DNA of 64,000 bases from Neglectibacter timonensis (GCF_900048895.1 NZ_LT160640.1:1442758-1506757), one strand, 5' to 3'. Shown: positions 43,311 to 52,275, numbered from the stretch's first letter. Notes: generated by a model from the sequence alone, not told the origin. A program made the numbers and translations.

Positions 43311-45728
43311 TTACGACAGTTTATTCAATCTGGCAAAATTGGCGAACAGCTTTTTCGTACCCACCTTTTCAAAGGCAATTTCCAGTAGAGTATCGTTTGC
43401 CATGGGCGTAGCCGTCAGAACCAGGCCCGTGCCAAAGGTTTTATGCTCCACGGAATCCCCTGCGCGGAAAGTTCCTGCCGGCGCCGGTTTGACTGGGTTT
43501 GGCTTATAAATCTGCGACGAGAAGCCTCCCTGCTTCGTCCGTGCGTCCTGTCCCTGGCCGCCGGCCTGCGCTACGCCTCCGCCTGTAAATGTGGGCATGG
43601 TCACGCCCGTACGGTAAGCGTACTCCCTGGAACGGCTGCGCTCCACCAGCTCCTCCGGAATCTCTTCAGCAAACCGGGAAAGCTTATTCCGGGAAGTAGT
43701 GCCGAAAATCATACGGGATTCGGCGTTGTAAATCAGCAGCTCCTCCCTGGCACGGGTGATAGCCACATAGGCAAGCCTGCGCTCCTCTTCCACTTCTGCG
43801 GGATTGTAAAGCACCGACATGCCCGGAAAAATCCCCTCTTCCCAGCCCGGCAGGAATACCACCGGGAATTCCAAGCCCTTTGCGGAATGAATGGTCATCA
43901 GCACCACGGAATCCGCGTCATGATCGTAATTGTCAATGTCGGTGAACAGGGCGACCTCCTCCAAAAATCCGGAAAGGCTGGCTTCCTCCCCCGCTTCCTG
44001 TTCATAGCGCTGCAGCATGGAGGAGAGTTCCTGTACGTTTTCAATACGGTCTTCCGCCTTTTCCGGTTCGTCTTCCCTGAGGAATTCCACATAGCCTATC
44101 CGTTCCAGAAGTTCCCCATAGAGTTCGCTGGGCAGCAGACCGCCGGCTTCATTTTTATCAATGAACTCCTGCATCATGCCGGAAAACTGGGCCAGCTTCC
44201 CCGCCGCCCGGGAGATGGGCGGATACTCCGACGCATGGGAAATCACCTCGAAGAGACTCTCCCCCACCTGTTGGCCGATCTGCGCCGCCGTATCTACGGT
44301 CCTGTCGCCGATCCCCCGTTTTGGCGTATTGATCACCCGCCGGAGACGGATTTCGTCGCCGGGATTGTTCACCACACTCAGGTAGGAGATCATGTCCCGC
44401 ACTTCCTTACGGTCGAAAAACCGGGTGCCTCCAATAATGCGGTGAGGAATTCCCTGTTTTGCAAACATCCGTTCAAACATCACAGACTGGGAATTCATAC
44501 GGTACAGGATGGCATAGTCGGAAAATTTCCGTCCCGCCGACACGCCCTCCAGGATCATGCGCGCAATTCTGTCGGCCTCGTCCTGTTCGTTTTCCGCGGT
44601 GTGCAGTTTTACCTGCTCGCCCGCCCCTGCTGCGGTCCACAGATTTTTTCCTTTCCGCTCGGTATTGTTGGAGATCACGGCGTTGGCCGCGTCCAGGATA
44701 TTCTGGGTGGAGCGGTAGTTCTGTTCCAGCCGGATGACCGCGGCGCCCCGGAAATCCTGTTCAAAGTTCATGATGTTCTCAATGGTGGCGCCCCGGAATT
44801 TATAGATGCTCTGGTCGTCGTCGCCCACCACGCAGAGATTATTGCTCTTCCTCGCCAGAAGGTTGACAAATTCATACTGGGCATGATTGGTATCCTGGTA
44901 CTCGTCCACCATGATGTACCGGAACCTGTCCTGGTAATATTCCAACACTTCGGGGCATTTCTGAAACAGTCTCACCGTATTGACGATGAGATCATCGAAG
45001 TCCATGGCGTCGGAATCCTCCAGCCTGCGCTGGTACAGCCGGTATGCCCTGGCTACCAGCTTCAGGCGAAAATCATCCCCAGCCCCGCTTTCGAATTCCT
45101 CGGGTGAGGTCAGCTCGTCCTTGGCACGGGAAATCTCCCCTAAAACGGCCTTGGGAGAAAGGGATTTTTCCGAGATATCCAGCTCCCGCATCACTTCCTT
45201 CATCAGCCTTTTGCTGTCATCAGAATCGTAGATGGTGAAATGAGAGGTGTAGCCCAGCCGGTCCCCGTCCCTGCGCAGAATGCGGGCGCAGCTGGAATGA
45301 AAGGTGGAAGCCCAGATGTCGTTCCCATCCTCCCCCAGCATGCTGCAAAGCCGTTCCTTCAGTTCCCCTGCCGCCTTGTTCGTAAAGGTAATTGCCATTA
45401 CCTTCCAGGGGGGGCAGGCCGACACGGAAAGCCGCGCTCTCACCAGATCCGGCAGCTCTCCGCCAAGTAAAAATGCTTTACAGCACTCCACATCCTCATC
45501 TGTCAGGGTATCCTGCACAAAGCTGCTCTCATAGGCCTTACCGTAGCGCACCAGGTTGGCGATGCGGTTTACCAGCACCGTGGTCTTTCCGCTGCCAGCG
45601 CCCGCCAACACCAGCAGAGGACCCTCTGTTGTAAAAACCGCCTGCCGTTGGCGGTCGTTCATCCGGGAGAAATCCTTCTCCATTACCTGTTTCCGAATCT
45701 TTAAAATTTCTTCTTTCAAAAATGCCAT
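43311..45728 (-). CDS. pcrA: ATP-dependent DNA helicase PcrA/UvrD
   Basis: 805 residues, superfamily 1 3'-5' helicase used in nucleotide excision repair and replication restart. MNDRQRQAVFTTEGPLLVLAGAGSGKTTVLV has the Q motif and Walker A; VDEYQDTNHAQYEF is Walker B; GDDDQSIYKFRGA, RLEQNYRSTQNIL and VVLMTIHSAKGLEFPVVFLPGWEEG are later helicase motifs. The C-terminal Tudor-like end (DSVEHKTFGTGLVL) is the RNA-polymerase-binding part typical of PcrA. Start ATG at 45728; an ATG 15 codons in is also possible. Confidence 0.95.
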   Translation of the reverse strand: MAFLKEEILKIRKQVMEKDFSRMNDRQRQAVFTTEGPLLVLAGAGSGKTTVLVNRIANLVRYGKAYESSFVQDTLTDEDVECCKAFLLGGELPDLVRARLSVSACPPWKVMAITFTNKAAGELKERLCSMLGEDGNDIWASTFHSSCARILRRDGDRLGYTSHFTIYDSDDSKRLMKEVMRELDISEKSLSPKAVLGEISRAKDELTSPEEFESGAGDDFRLKLVARAYRLYQRRLEDSDAMDFDDLIVNTVRLFQKCPEVLEYYQDRFRYIMVDEYQDTNHAQYEFVNLLARKSNNLCVVGDDDQSIYKFRGATIENIMNFEQDFRGAAVIRLEQNYRSTQNILDAANAVISNNTERKGKNLWTAAGAGEQVKLHTAENEQDEADRIARMILEGVSAGRKFSDYAILYRMNSQSVMFERMFAKQGIPHRIIGGTRFFDRKEVRDMISYLSVVNNPGDEIRLRRVINTPKRGIGDRTVDTAAQIGQQVGESLFEVISHASEYPPISRAAGKLAQFSGMMQEFIDKNEAGGLLPSELYGELLERIGYVEFLREDEPEKAEDRIENVQELSSMLQRYEQEAGEEASLSGFLEEVALFTDIDNYDHDADSVVLMTIHSAKGLEFPVVFLPGWEEGIFPGMSVLYNPAEVEEERRLAYVAITRAREELLIYNAESRMIFGTTSRNKLSRFAEEIPEELVERSRSREYAYRTGVTMPTFTGGGVAQAGGQGQDARTKQGGFSSQIYKPNPVKPAPAGTFRAGDSVEHKTFGTGLVLTATPMANDTLLEIAFEKVGTKKLFANFARLNKLS

Positions 45729-46119
45729 GAACTGAACCGTTCCCTTTCCCTATGGTTATTCCATCTGCGCGCCTGAAGTGTACGCGATCCGATCTCTGCA
45801 ATTTTCGGTCCGCGGTACGGGCCACGGACCTTCTCCTACCGCAAGCTATTCATTATATCATAGAAACCGTGTTGGAAGAAGCCCAATGCTTTTCCCAAAT
45901 AGAAATGAGGCATTTCATGCCTCAGGGCATCTTCCTGTCGGCCGCAGTGTACTTCCGCTGCAATGACACTGCACCTGCGGTTATTATAACATAAGGACGG
46001 GATTGGAGAAACCCATAAAATACAAAACCAGACAAAGGTTCGGCAGGGATTTGACATCCCCACAGAATTTGTTTAGACTGTTCTCATAGAAAAATCCATA
46101 CAGGAAAAGAGGAATTGCC
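45729..46119. other. Divergent intergenic region between pcrA and the DUF1836 gene
   Basis: No gene. It contains an inverted repeat TGAGGCATTTCATGCCTCA (45905-45923) of unknown role and the promoter at 46051-46079. Confidence 0.5.
46051..46079 (+). promoter_or_regulatory. Promoter of the DUF1836 gene
   Basis: TTGACA (46051-46056), 17 bases, TAGACT (46074-46079), about 40 bases before the ATG. Confidence 0.65.
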
Positions 46120-46680
46120 ATGGAAGACGCCTCTGAGCGGATCCGCCGCTGGGCGAAAGCTGGAGAGGACACTGCGCTGCCGGACTGGAACGAGCTGCCC
46201 ACCATCCCACTTTATATGGATCAGGTGATTTTTTACCTGGGGGAAAACCTGCGTTTTTTTGAGAGGGATGGGCAGTCCAGCCTGCTGACCAGCTCCATGA
46301 TTAACAACTATGTGAAAACAGGGGTTTTGCCCCATCCTGAAAAAAAGAAATACCGAAGGGAACATCTGGCCGCACTTCTGGCCGTGTGTATGCTCAAACA
46401 GGTTTTGTCCATCCAGGACATTAAAACTCTGCTGGCTGGGGAGGAGCTTTCTGAAGAGCTCTATAACCTGTTTCTCACAACGCATACGGCTGCCCTGCAG
46501 GAGACCTGCGTCACGCTGGCAGAAAACTGCGACACAGGGGAAAACCTGAAACAGAAGGCCCTGCGTCTGGCCATAGAAGCCTATGCCAAACGGGCGGCCG
46601 CCGAGCGGATTCTCTGCGAACTGGGCAGGGACACCGCAGAGGCGGGCAAGCCGGAGAAAAAGCGGCAGGAAGCAGAATGA
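46120..46680 (+). CDS. DUF1836 domain protein
   Basis: 186 residues. Residues about 25-130 match DUF1836: IPLYMDQVIFYLGENLRFFE, SSMINNYVKTGVLPHPEKKKY, REHLAALLAVCMLKQVLSIQDIKTLL. The ten-helix layout with a MerR-like winged helix suggests DNA binding, but function is unknown. The C-terminal 30 residues are charged. No partner gene. Confidence 0.85.
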   Translation: MEDASERIRRWAKAGEDTALPDWNELPTIPLYMDQVIFYLGENLRFFERDGQSSLLTSSMINNYVKTGVLPHPEKKKYRREHLAALLAVCMLKQVLSIQDIKTLLAGEELSEELYNLFLTTHTAALQETCVTLAENCDTGENLKQKALRLAIEAYAKRAAAERILCELGRDTAEAGKPEKKRQEAE

Positions 46681-46998
46681 ATGACGGCCTGCACACGGGC
46701 AAGCATACGAAGCCGCCTGTACGGAGTCTTTCCCGGGTTCGCCGGTCCCCGCATTCCTATATTCCGGGATCTCCGCTGTCTGTGCCCGCCTCCCGGCGCC
46801 GTCAGGCCCACCAGTCTGAAAAATCAGCACCAAAAAGAACAAAATGAACATTGTTCCCGGGAACGATTCCCGGTATAATGGAAGCAAGAATAAAACTGAA
46901 ACCTTTTTGGAACGTACAGGACAAGGCTGCCGAGGCTCCCAAAACCAGGCCTGCAGCCCCAGTTCTGAAAAATAAAGGACCGAAAGGATGAACGATTG
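46681..46998. other. Upstream region of the GH3 gene
   Basis: No gene. The first 150 bases are featureless and GC-rich. The promoter and operator sit at 46851-46879. From 46880 to 46998 is the 5' UTR, with AAAGGATGAACGATTG before the start codon. Confidence 0.5.
46851..46879 (+). promoter_or_regulatory. Promoter with LacI-type palindrome as spacer (GH3 gene)
   Basis: TTGTTC (46851-46856), TATAAT (46874-46879). The 17-base spacer is itself the perfect palindrome CCGGGAACGATTCCCGG (46857-46873), arms of 7 around CGA. The first TTCCCGG (46854-46860) repeats the right arm. The central CG and the GGAA/TTCC arms fit LacI-family operators. No LacI gene is in the window. Confidence 0.65.
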
Positions 46999-49797
46999 AT
47001 GGAACAGACGATTTTTGACCGGAAAGCCTACGCTGCCAAGGCGAGGGAAGCCGTCGCAGAGGGCTCCGTCCTGCTTCGCAACGAAGCCCATACGCTGCCC
47101 TTTGCCCCGGGCACCCGCCTGGCCGTATTTGGACGCAGCCAGTTCAACTATTACAAAAGCGGGACCGGCTCCGGAGGACTGGTGAACACCGGGCATGTTC
47201 CCGGGATTCTGGAAGCGCTGGAGCAGAGCGGCGGCGTTCAGATAGACGCCCCGGTGAAGGCCTGCTATGAGGCCTGGCTCCAGGACCATCCCTTCGACGC
47301 GGGCGAAGGCTGGGCGGCGGAGCCCTGGTATCAGGAGGAGATGCCCCTTGATCCCCAGCTGGTACAGGAAGCCCGGGAAAGAAACGATGCCGCGCTGGTG
47401 ATTCTGGGCCGCACAGCCGGCGAGGACAAGGACAACAGCGCAGAAGAGGGCAGCTACCTGTTGGCTGCCGCAGAGCGCCAGGTGCTGGAACAGGTGTGCA
47501 AAACCTTCCCCCGGGTGGCTGTGGTGCTGAACACCGGCGGCATTCTGGACATGAGCTGGGTGGAGGACTACCGGCCCGGCGCTGTGCTGTACGTGTGGCA
47601 GGGCGGCCAGGAGGGCGGCCTGAGCGCAGCAGACGTGCTGCTGGGATACCGCGCCCCCTCAGGGAAGCTGACCGACACCATTGCCCGGCGCATCGAGGAT
47701 TACCCGGCGTTCGGGAATTACGGCAGTGAGACCCGCAATTTCTATGGCGAAGACATTTATGTGGGATACCGCTACTTTGAGACCTTTGCCCCGGATAAGG
47801 TGCTCTATCCCTTCGGCTTCGGCCTGACCTACACCGACTTTTCCGTCACCCCAGGCGCTGCGGAAATGGGAAAAGACGCCGTCCGTTTCAGCGTCACCGT
47901 GGAAAACACAGGAGACGCGCCCGGCAAAGAGGTGGTGCAGGTTTACTGCGAAGCGCCCCAGGGCAAACTGGGCAAACCGGCCCGCACCCTCTGCGCCTTT
48001 GGAAAAACCAGTCTGCTGGCTCCCGGCGAGAGGGAGACCCTGACGCTCACCGCAGCTTTCGGCGCCTTCTCTTCCTATGACGACAGCGGCGTCACAGGTC
48101 ACAAATCCTGCTGGATTTTGGAAGCAGGGACCTACCGGTTTTATCTGGGTACGGATGTGAGAAGTGCCGCCTGCGTATTGGAAACCAGCCTGCCGGAACT
48201 TGTGCTGGAGCAGCTGGAAGAGGCCATGGCCCCCGTGGTTCCCTTTGAACGTCTCAGGCCCGGGGAAGCCACAGCTTCCGGCACTTACCTGCCGTGTAAA
48301 GAGGAAGTCCCCTTGCGTACAGTAAATCCCCAGGAACGTCGGAAAGAACGTCTGCCGGAGGAACTCCCCTATACCGGGGATAAGGGCTGGAAGCTGGGCG
48401 ACGTGGCCGACGGGAAGGTGACGCTGGAGGAATTTGTGGGCCAGCTCTCCGATGAAGAGCTGTGCTGCATCGTCCGCGGCGAGGGCATGTGTTCCCCCAA
48501 GGTCACCCCCGGCACAGCCGGCGCTTTCGGCGGCGTCACAGACGCCCTGCTCTCCTACGGCATTCCAGTGGGCTGCTGCGCGGACGGCCCCAGCGGCATC
48601 CGCATGGACTGCGGCACCATCGCTTTCTCCATGCCCAACGGCACCTGCCTCGCCTGCAGCTTCAACCTGGAGCTGGTGCGCGAGCTGTATGAATTCGAGG
48701 GCAAAGAGCTGCGCAAAAATAAAGTGGACACCCTTCTGGGACCCGGCATCAACCTGCACCGGCATCCCCTGAACGGGCGAAACTTCGAATACTTTTCCGA
48801 AGATCCGCTGCTCACCGGAAAGATGGCCGCGGCTCAGCTGCAGGGCATGCACCCCTACGGCGTCACCGGCACCATCAAGCATTTTGCCTGCAACAATCAG
48901 GAATTCCGCCGTAACGACGTAGAGGCCGTGGTTTCTGAACGCGCCCTGCGGGAACTCTACCTGAAGGGCTTTGAACTTGCCGTGAAAGAGGGCGGCGCTT
49001 ATTCCGTCATGACCAGCTATAACCCAGTCAACGGCTTCTGGTCCGCCAGCAACTACGACCTGCTGACCACCGTCCTGCGGGGACAGTGGGGCTACCAGGG
49101 CATTGTCATGACAGACTGGTGGGCCAAGAGCAATGACGAGGGCAAACCTGGGGAACGCACCAACACCAGCGCCATGGTGCGTGGACAGAACGACCTGTTC
49201 ATGGTGGTGGAGAATGCGCAGCAGAACTCCATGCAGGACAATTCCGCCGAAGGCCTCCGCAGCGGAGCTGTTTCCCGGGCCGAATTCCAGCGCAGTGCCT
49301 GCAATATCTGCCGGGTGTTGCTGCGCATGCCCGCGCTGCTCCGCCTGCGCGGGATCGAAACAGAACTGGACCGCCAGCTGGCTGAAAGCGCAGGGCTGGA
49401 GGAGGATGGTCTCGGCGAGATGTACTACGTGCAGGCAGGAAACCGCACCGAGCTGGACGTCTCCGTGATCAACACGGAAAAGGGCCGCAACACCCAGTTC
49501 TCCGTCTCCCTGCAGGAACGCGGCCTGTATACCCTGTCCCTCACTCTCCGCAGCAGCGGAGGCAGCCCCCTCTCCCAGCTTCCCGTCTCTGTCTTCCAGG
49601 ACAGAAAGCTTCTGGATACGATCACCCTCACCGGTGAAGAGACCCAGTGGAAAACCGTGACGCTCAATCTGGAGCCCGCCTTCTCCGGCAGCTTTTATCT
49701 ACGGCTCTTCTTTGCCCAAAGCGGTTTGGAGCTGCGGTCCTGCGTACTGGAAATGACCCAGTCCCTGGAAGAGCAGATTCGGGCCCACATGCAGTAA
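46999..49797 (+). CDS. Domain-permuted GH3 glycoside hydrolase (beta-glucosidase/xylosidase type)
   Basis: 932 residues. The domain order is reversed from usual GH3: first the C-terminal alpha/beta sandwich (about 10-245, with ALVILGRTAGEDKDNS, YVWQGGQEGG, GKLTDTIA), then a fibronectin-III-like domain (to about 385), then the TIM barrel (about 465-790). The nucleophile Asp lies in GIVMTDWWAKS, and KHFACNNQE and GPGINLHRHPLNGRNFEYF are barrel signatures. About 125 beta-rich residues follow. The order is that of the Ruminococcus and Butyrivibrio beta-glucosidases. ATG at 46999 chosen over TTG at 46996. No signal peptide, so intracellular. Confidence 0.92.
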   Translation: MEQTIFDRKAYAAKAREAVAEGSVLLRNEAHTLPFAPGTRLAVFGRSQFNYYKSGTGSGGLVNTGHVPGILEALEQSGGVQIDAPVKACYEAWLQDHPFDAGEGWAAEPWYQEEMPLDPQLVQEARERNDAALVILGRTAGEDKDNSAEEGSYLLAAAERQVLEQVCKTFPRVAVVLNTGGILDMSWVEDYRPGAVLYVWQGGQEGGLSAADVLLGYRAPSGKLTDTIARRIEDYPAFGNYGSETRNFYGEDIYVGYRYFETFAPDKVLYPFGFGLTYTDFSVTPGAAEMGKDAVRFSVTVENTGDAPGKEVVQVYCEAPQGKLGKPARTLCAFGKTSLLAPGERETLTLTAAFGAFSSYDDSGVTGHKSCWILEAGTYRFYLGTDVRSAACVLETSLPELVLEQLEEAMAPVVPFERLRPGEATASGTYLPCKEEVPLRTVNPQERRKERLPEELPYTGDKGWKLGDVADGKVTLEEFVGQLSDEELCCIVRGEGMCSPKVTPGTAGAFGGVTDALLSYGIPVGCCADGPSGIRMDCGTIAFSMPNGTCLACSFNLELVRELYEFEGKELRKNKVDTLLGPGINLHRHPLNGRNFEYFSEDPLLTGKMAAAQLQGMHPYGVTGTIKHFACNNQEFRRNDVEAVVSERALRELYLKGFELAVKEGGAYSVMTSYNPVNGFWSASNYDLLTTVLRGQWGYQGIVMTDWWAKSNDEGKPGERTNTSAMVRGQNDLFMVVENAQQNSMQDNSAEGLRSGAVSRAEFQRSACNICRVLLRMPALLRLRGIETELDRQLAESAGLEEDGLGEMYYVQAGNRTELDVSVINTEKGRNTQFSVSLQERGLYTLSLTLRSSGGSPLSQLPVSVFQDRKLLDTITLTGEETQWKTVTLNLEPAFSGSFYLRLFFAQSGLELRSCVLEMTQSLEEQIRAHMQ

Positions 49798-49847
49798 AAG
49801 CCCTTTTGTTCCGAAGCAGAACCGAAAAACTTCCTTTGCTAAACCGA

Positions 49848-49876
49848 AAGCCCGGCGCAAATGCGCCGGGCTTTTC
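49848..49876 (+). terminator. Intrinsic terminator after the GH3 gene
   Basis: Twelve-base stem AAGCCCGGCGCA/TGCGCCGGGCTT with a two-base loop and TTTTCC. Confidence 0.85.
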
Positions 49877-49935
49877 CTGTGCCGGGTTGAGGGCCGCCGA
49901 AGCGGCAGCTTTTGAACGCTGCTCAAAAGAGCTGC

Positions 49936-50130
49936 TCAGACCAGCTCCCATTTCTCGGTGAAAGCGTCCAAATCGTCTATGAGGAACAGGTCGCTGCTCC
50001 AATTGCCAGGCCATACCGCGTATATTTTTGTGCTTCCGGCCCTTGCCCTTTCGTAAGCCGTCCGCATGCTGTCCCGGTCCGACTTTCCGCCCCGGCCAAA
50101 AGACCACCGAATTCTGGAAGAACCTTTCAA
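49936..50130 (-). CDS. Possible small protein of 64 residues
   Basis: 64 residues starting at TTG (50130): KGSSRIRWSFGRGGKS, then RTAYERARAGSTKIYAV and WPGNWSSDLFLIDDLD. The composition looks like a real folded protein (balanced, few rare residues, ordered charge), and the codon use fits the neighbours. But the start is TTG, the ribosome site is weak, and I do not recognise a family. It lies in a gap that otherwise has no gene. Confidence 0.45.
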   Translation of the reverse strand: MKGSSRIRWSFGRGGKSDRDSMRTAYERARAGSTKIYAVWPGNWSSDLFLIDDLDAFTEKWELV

Positions 50131-50134
50131 ACAT

Positions 50135-50178
50135 GCGGATTCCGCCCTCTATCAGAGAAAGGGCGGAATCCGTTTTGT
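50135..50178 (+). terminator. Hairpin between the small ORF and the beta-rich gene
   Basis: GCGGATTCCGCCCT pairs with AGGGCGGAATCCG, followed by TTTTG on the plus strand. On the minus strand it stands between the stop codon of the gene above and the start of the small ORF. Confidence 0.5.
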
Positions 50179-50213
50179 ATATTCAGACCTGAGAAATCAA
50201 CAGGATTGGAAGG

Positions 50214-51449
50214 CTACGGAAGAAAATAGATCTCGGCATTGACGTTGCTTCCCTGGAAATTCTTCCCTATGGTTTTCTGGATCAGCTCCTCCAGCGACAG
50301 CCCTGCCATCTGCTGAACTGCAGCCGAATCCATGGTAAAGCCATTGATTTCGCCCATCTTCCCGCCCAGCGCGCCCTGGGCTTCCCCGGGCAGAATGAGA
50401 AAACCGTTGCAGTTCAGGGCAGCAATCGCCCCCATATCTTCCGCGGTGACATCCTCACCGAAAACAGCGAAGCCATTGATCTCCAGGGTTATTTTTTCCC
50501 CGCGGTCCACCATGGTCTTCAGCCTTTCGTGCGAGAAATATTCCCATCCGTTGATCCGGACCAGATTGCCCTCATAAATCCGGTAGCTGTCCGCCCTGCC
50601 AATAGCCCGGAAGGCTTTTGCACAGGAGGATGGCAGGCTGGCGCAGCCTTTGACAAGAATTGCCTGCAGTTCCTGCAAGCAGCCGCAGGCTTTTTCCTCC
50701 ATGAAAAGTGCCCCGCGCACATACAGCTTTTCCCCGTACAGGGCCGCCGTCTCGTCCAGGGTTAAGGGCCCGGTCACCGTAAATCCCTCGGGGACCAGCT
50801 CCGGCGCGGAGGTTCCAAACAGGTTTCCGTATACTTCCTGCGCCTTTGCATAGATCAGCAGCCTGTCGCAGGCAATCCGCAGTTCCCTGGCCTTCGCCAA
50901 TTCCAGCGCGCTCTCCTCCAAAGCCGATACTTCCCCCGCCACCCAGACAGACCGGGCATCCGAAGGAATTTCCGCCAGAATGCGGGGTAGTTCGCGGTCG
51001 CCCAGCAGGACATACGCGCCGTCCGGATAAGGACGCTTTTCTCCCTGAACACGCGAGAGCAGGCTCTGACCGCAGGATTCCGGATAATATACGGTGCCCG
51101 CGACCACGACGCTCTCCGCATTTTCAAAGGCATGAACGCCTCTCCCCTTCAACAGGAGGTCGCCGGAGACGATGACAAATTTTCCGCTGTAATCCGCTCC
51201 GTCCTCCAAAGTCCCGCCTGAAAGCTGAACGAATTCCCCTTCATAATCCGTGACCACTACATTTCCTGCATTGATATTTGCGCCTTTTCCCAAAAGCTTA
51301 GCATACACCGCTTCCGAGGTAATCAGGACTTCGCAGTTCAGGTTGACGGAATCGTACCGCTCCAGCAAGTCCTCCCTATCGTGGATCATACAGGCGATAC
51401 TGCAGTTGATGTTTAATCTGTTTTGGTTTAAAAGACCTTCAAGCAACAT
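50214..51449 (-). CDS. Beta-rich protein of unknown function in a sigma-factor operon
   Basis: 411 residues from MLLEGLLNQNRLNINCSIACMIHD. There is no signal peptide. The body alternates short strands with repeated themes: GANINAGNVVVTDYEGEFV, GKFVIVSGDLLLKGRGV, SVVVAGTVYY, EKLYVRGALFMEEKACG, ILVKGCASLP and EINGFAVFGEDVT. The pattern suggests a beta-solenoid or bactofilin-like scaffold, but no family is certain. It overlaps the small ORF above by 11 bases and follows the ECF sigma gene, so it is probably under control of, or partner to, that sigma factor. Confidence 0.7.
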   Translation of the reverse strand: MLLEGLLNQNRLNINCSIACMIHDREDLLERYDSVNLNCEVLITSEAVYAKLLGKGANINAGNVVVTDYEGEFVQLSGGTLEDGADYSGKFVIVSGDLLLKGRGVHAFENAESVVVAGTVYYPESCGQSLLSRVQGEKRPYPDGAYVLLGDRELPRILAEIPSDARSVWVAGEVSALEESALELAKARELRIACDRLLIYAKAQEVYGNLFGTSAPELVPEGFTVTGPLTLDETAALYGEKLYVRGALFMEEKACGCLQELQAILVKGCASLPSSCAKAFRAIGRADSYRIYEGNLVRINGWEYFSHERLKTMVDRGEKITLEINGFAVFGEDVTAEDMGAIAALNCNGFLILPGEAQGALGGKMGEINGFTMDSAAVQQMAGLSLEELIQKTIGKNFQGSNVNAEIYFLP

Positions 51450-51633
51450 TGCTATTTTTCCCCTTTCTTTCCGCCGCACATGTTCCGCGGGATTGTTCTC
51501 CGATTTCCGGCTGCGGCTTTCCCGGCTTCGGAGAGTCTGGAAAGGCTGGAATCCCCCGCTGTTTTCTCTTTCCTTCCGCCATTGCATTGCGCGCCGCCAT
51601 ATACAGCAAACCGTCCAGCAGCATTACTCTCAT
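51439..51633 (-). CDS. Small ORF between the sigma factor and the beta-rich gene
   Basis: 64 residues, or 61 if it starts at the ATG at 51624 (MLLDGLLYMAARNA), which has AGAGG at a good distance. LLYMAARNAMAEGKRKQR resembles WLYAAARNALVDMKRKEAR in the sigma protein upstream, and the first residues MLLDGLL resemble MLLEGLL of the next protein. The rest is Pro- and Gly-rich and basic. It may be a true small protein, translationally coupled to the next gene, or a fragment copied from the sigma gene. Confidence 0.4.
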   Translation of the reverse strand: MRVMLLDGLLYMAARNAMAEGKRKQRGIPAFPDSPKPGKPQPEIGEQSRGTCAAERKGKNSNVA

Positions 51634-51745
51634 TCCTCTTTCTTTCCGGAGGCGCAGGATGCCGCCATAGGAGGACTTCCTTGCAGAGGTATTCCGGCTT
51701 TTTTCAAAGTCCGGAACACAGTCCCCGCCTCTGAAACAGGCTTCT

Positions 51746-52225
51746 TTAATTTTCTCTGCACATCATGGCGCGCATAAGCTTCAGCGCGACGCGGAGCCTG
51801 GTGCGCACCGTCGCCGGCGGAATCCCCATGATCCTGCCGATTTCCGTGGAAGTAAGCCCCTGGTAATACTTCAGGCAGACAGGCATCCTCAATTCCGGAT
51901 TCAGCCTGTCCAGCATGGACTTTACCAGGAGACGGTCCGTTGGGTCCGGCTGCGGATCCTCTGTTTCCGGCAGCTCCTGTACAACTGTCACTCTTGCCTC
52001 TTTTCTCTTCATGTCCACCAGCGCATTGCGCGCCGCCGCATACAGCCACGCCCTTACGGCCGGTTCAGGCATGGTTTCCAGCAGCGTCTGATTCATCAAG
52101 GCCTGGGTGAACGCCTGCGAGACAGCGTCTCTGGCCGCCGCCTCATCCCGGGAGAAACGGATCATCGCCTGCAGCATTCGTCCGCTGTATTTCTGATAAG
52201 CAGCTTCGATCAGCAATTTCTCCAT
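51746..52225 (-). CDS. ECF-type RNA polymerase sigma factor
   Basis: 159 residues. Region 2 is at about 10-75 (RDEAAARDAVSQAFTQALMN, PAVRAWLYAAARNALVDMKRK), region 4 at about 100-150 (LRMPVCLKYYQGLTSTEIGRIMGIPPATVRTRLRVALKLM). This is a group-4 (ECF) sigma-70 family factor. No anti-sigma factor with a membrane segment is seen next to it; the two genes after it may be its targets or regulators. AGGGAGATGGAG precedes the ATG. Confidence 0.92.
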   Translation of the reverse strand: MEKLLIEAAYQKYSGRMLQAMIRFSRDEAAARDAVSQAFTQALMNQTLLETMPEPAVRAWLYAAARNALVDMKRKEARVTVVQELPETEDPQPDPTDRLLVKSMLDRLNPELRMPVCLKYYQGLTSTEIGRIMGIPPATVRTRLRVALKLMRAMMCREN

Positions 52226-52275
52226 CTCCCTTCATTCTCTGAGACGCGCCAAACAGGAAAAGTGTTTGCAGCTTT

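Noticed and set aside
43443-45107. Open frame of 554 codons on the plus strand, opposite pcrA
   Set aside because: It lies wholly inside the pcrA gene. The translation has no domain features, and the pcrA motifs are on the other strand.
46084-47289. Open frame of 401 codons on the minus strand
   Set aside because: It overlaps the DUF1836 gene and the start of the GH3 gene, and runs through the GH3 promoter and operator.
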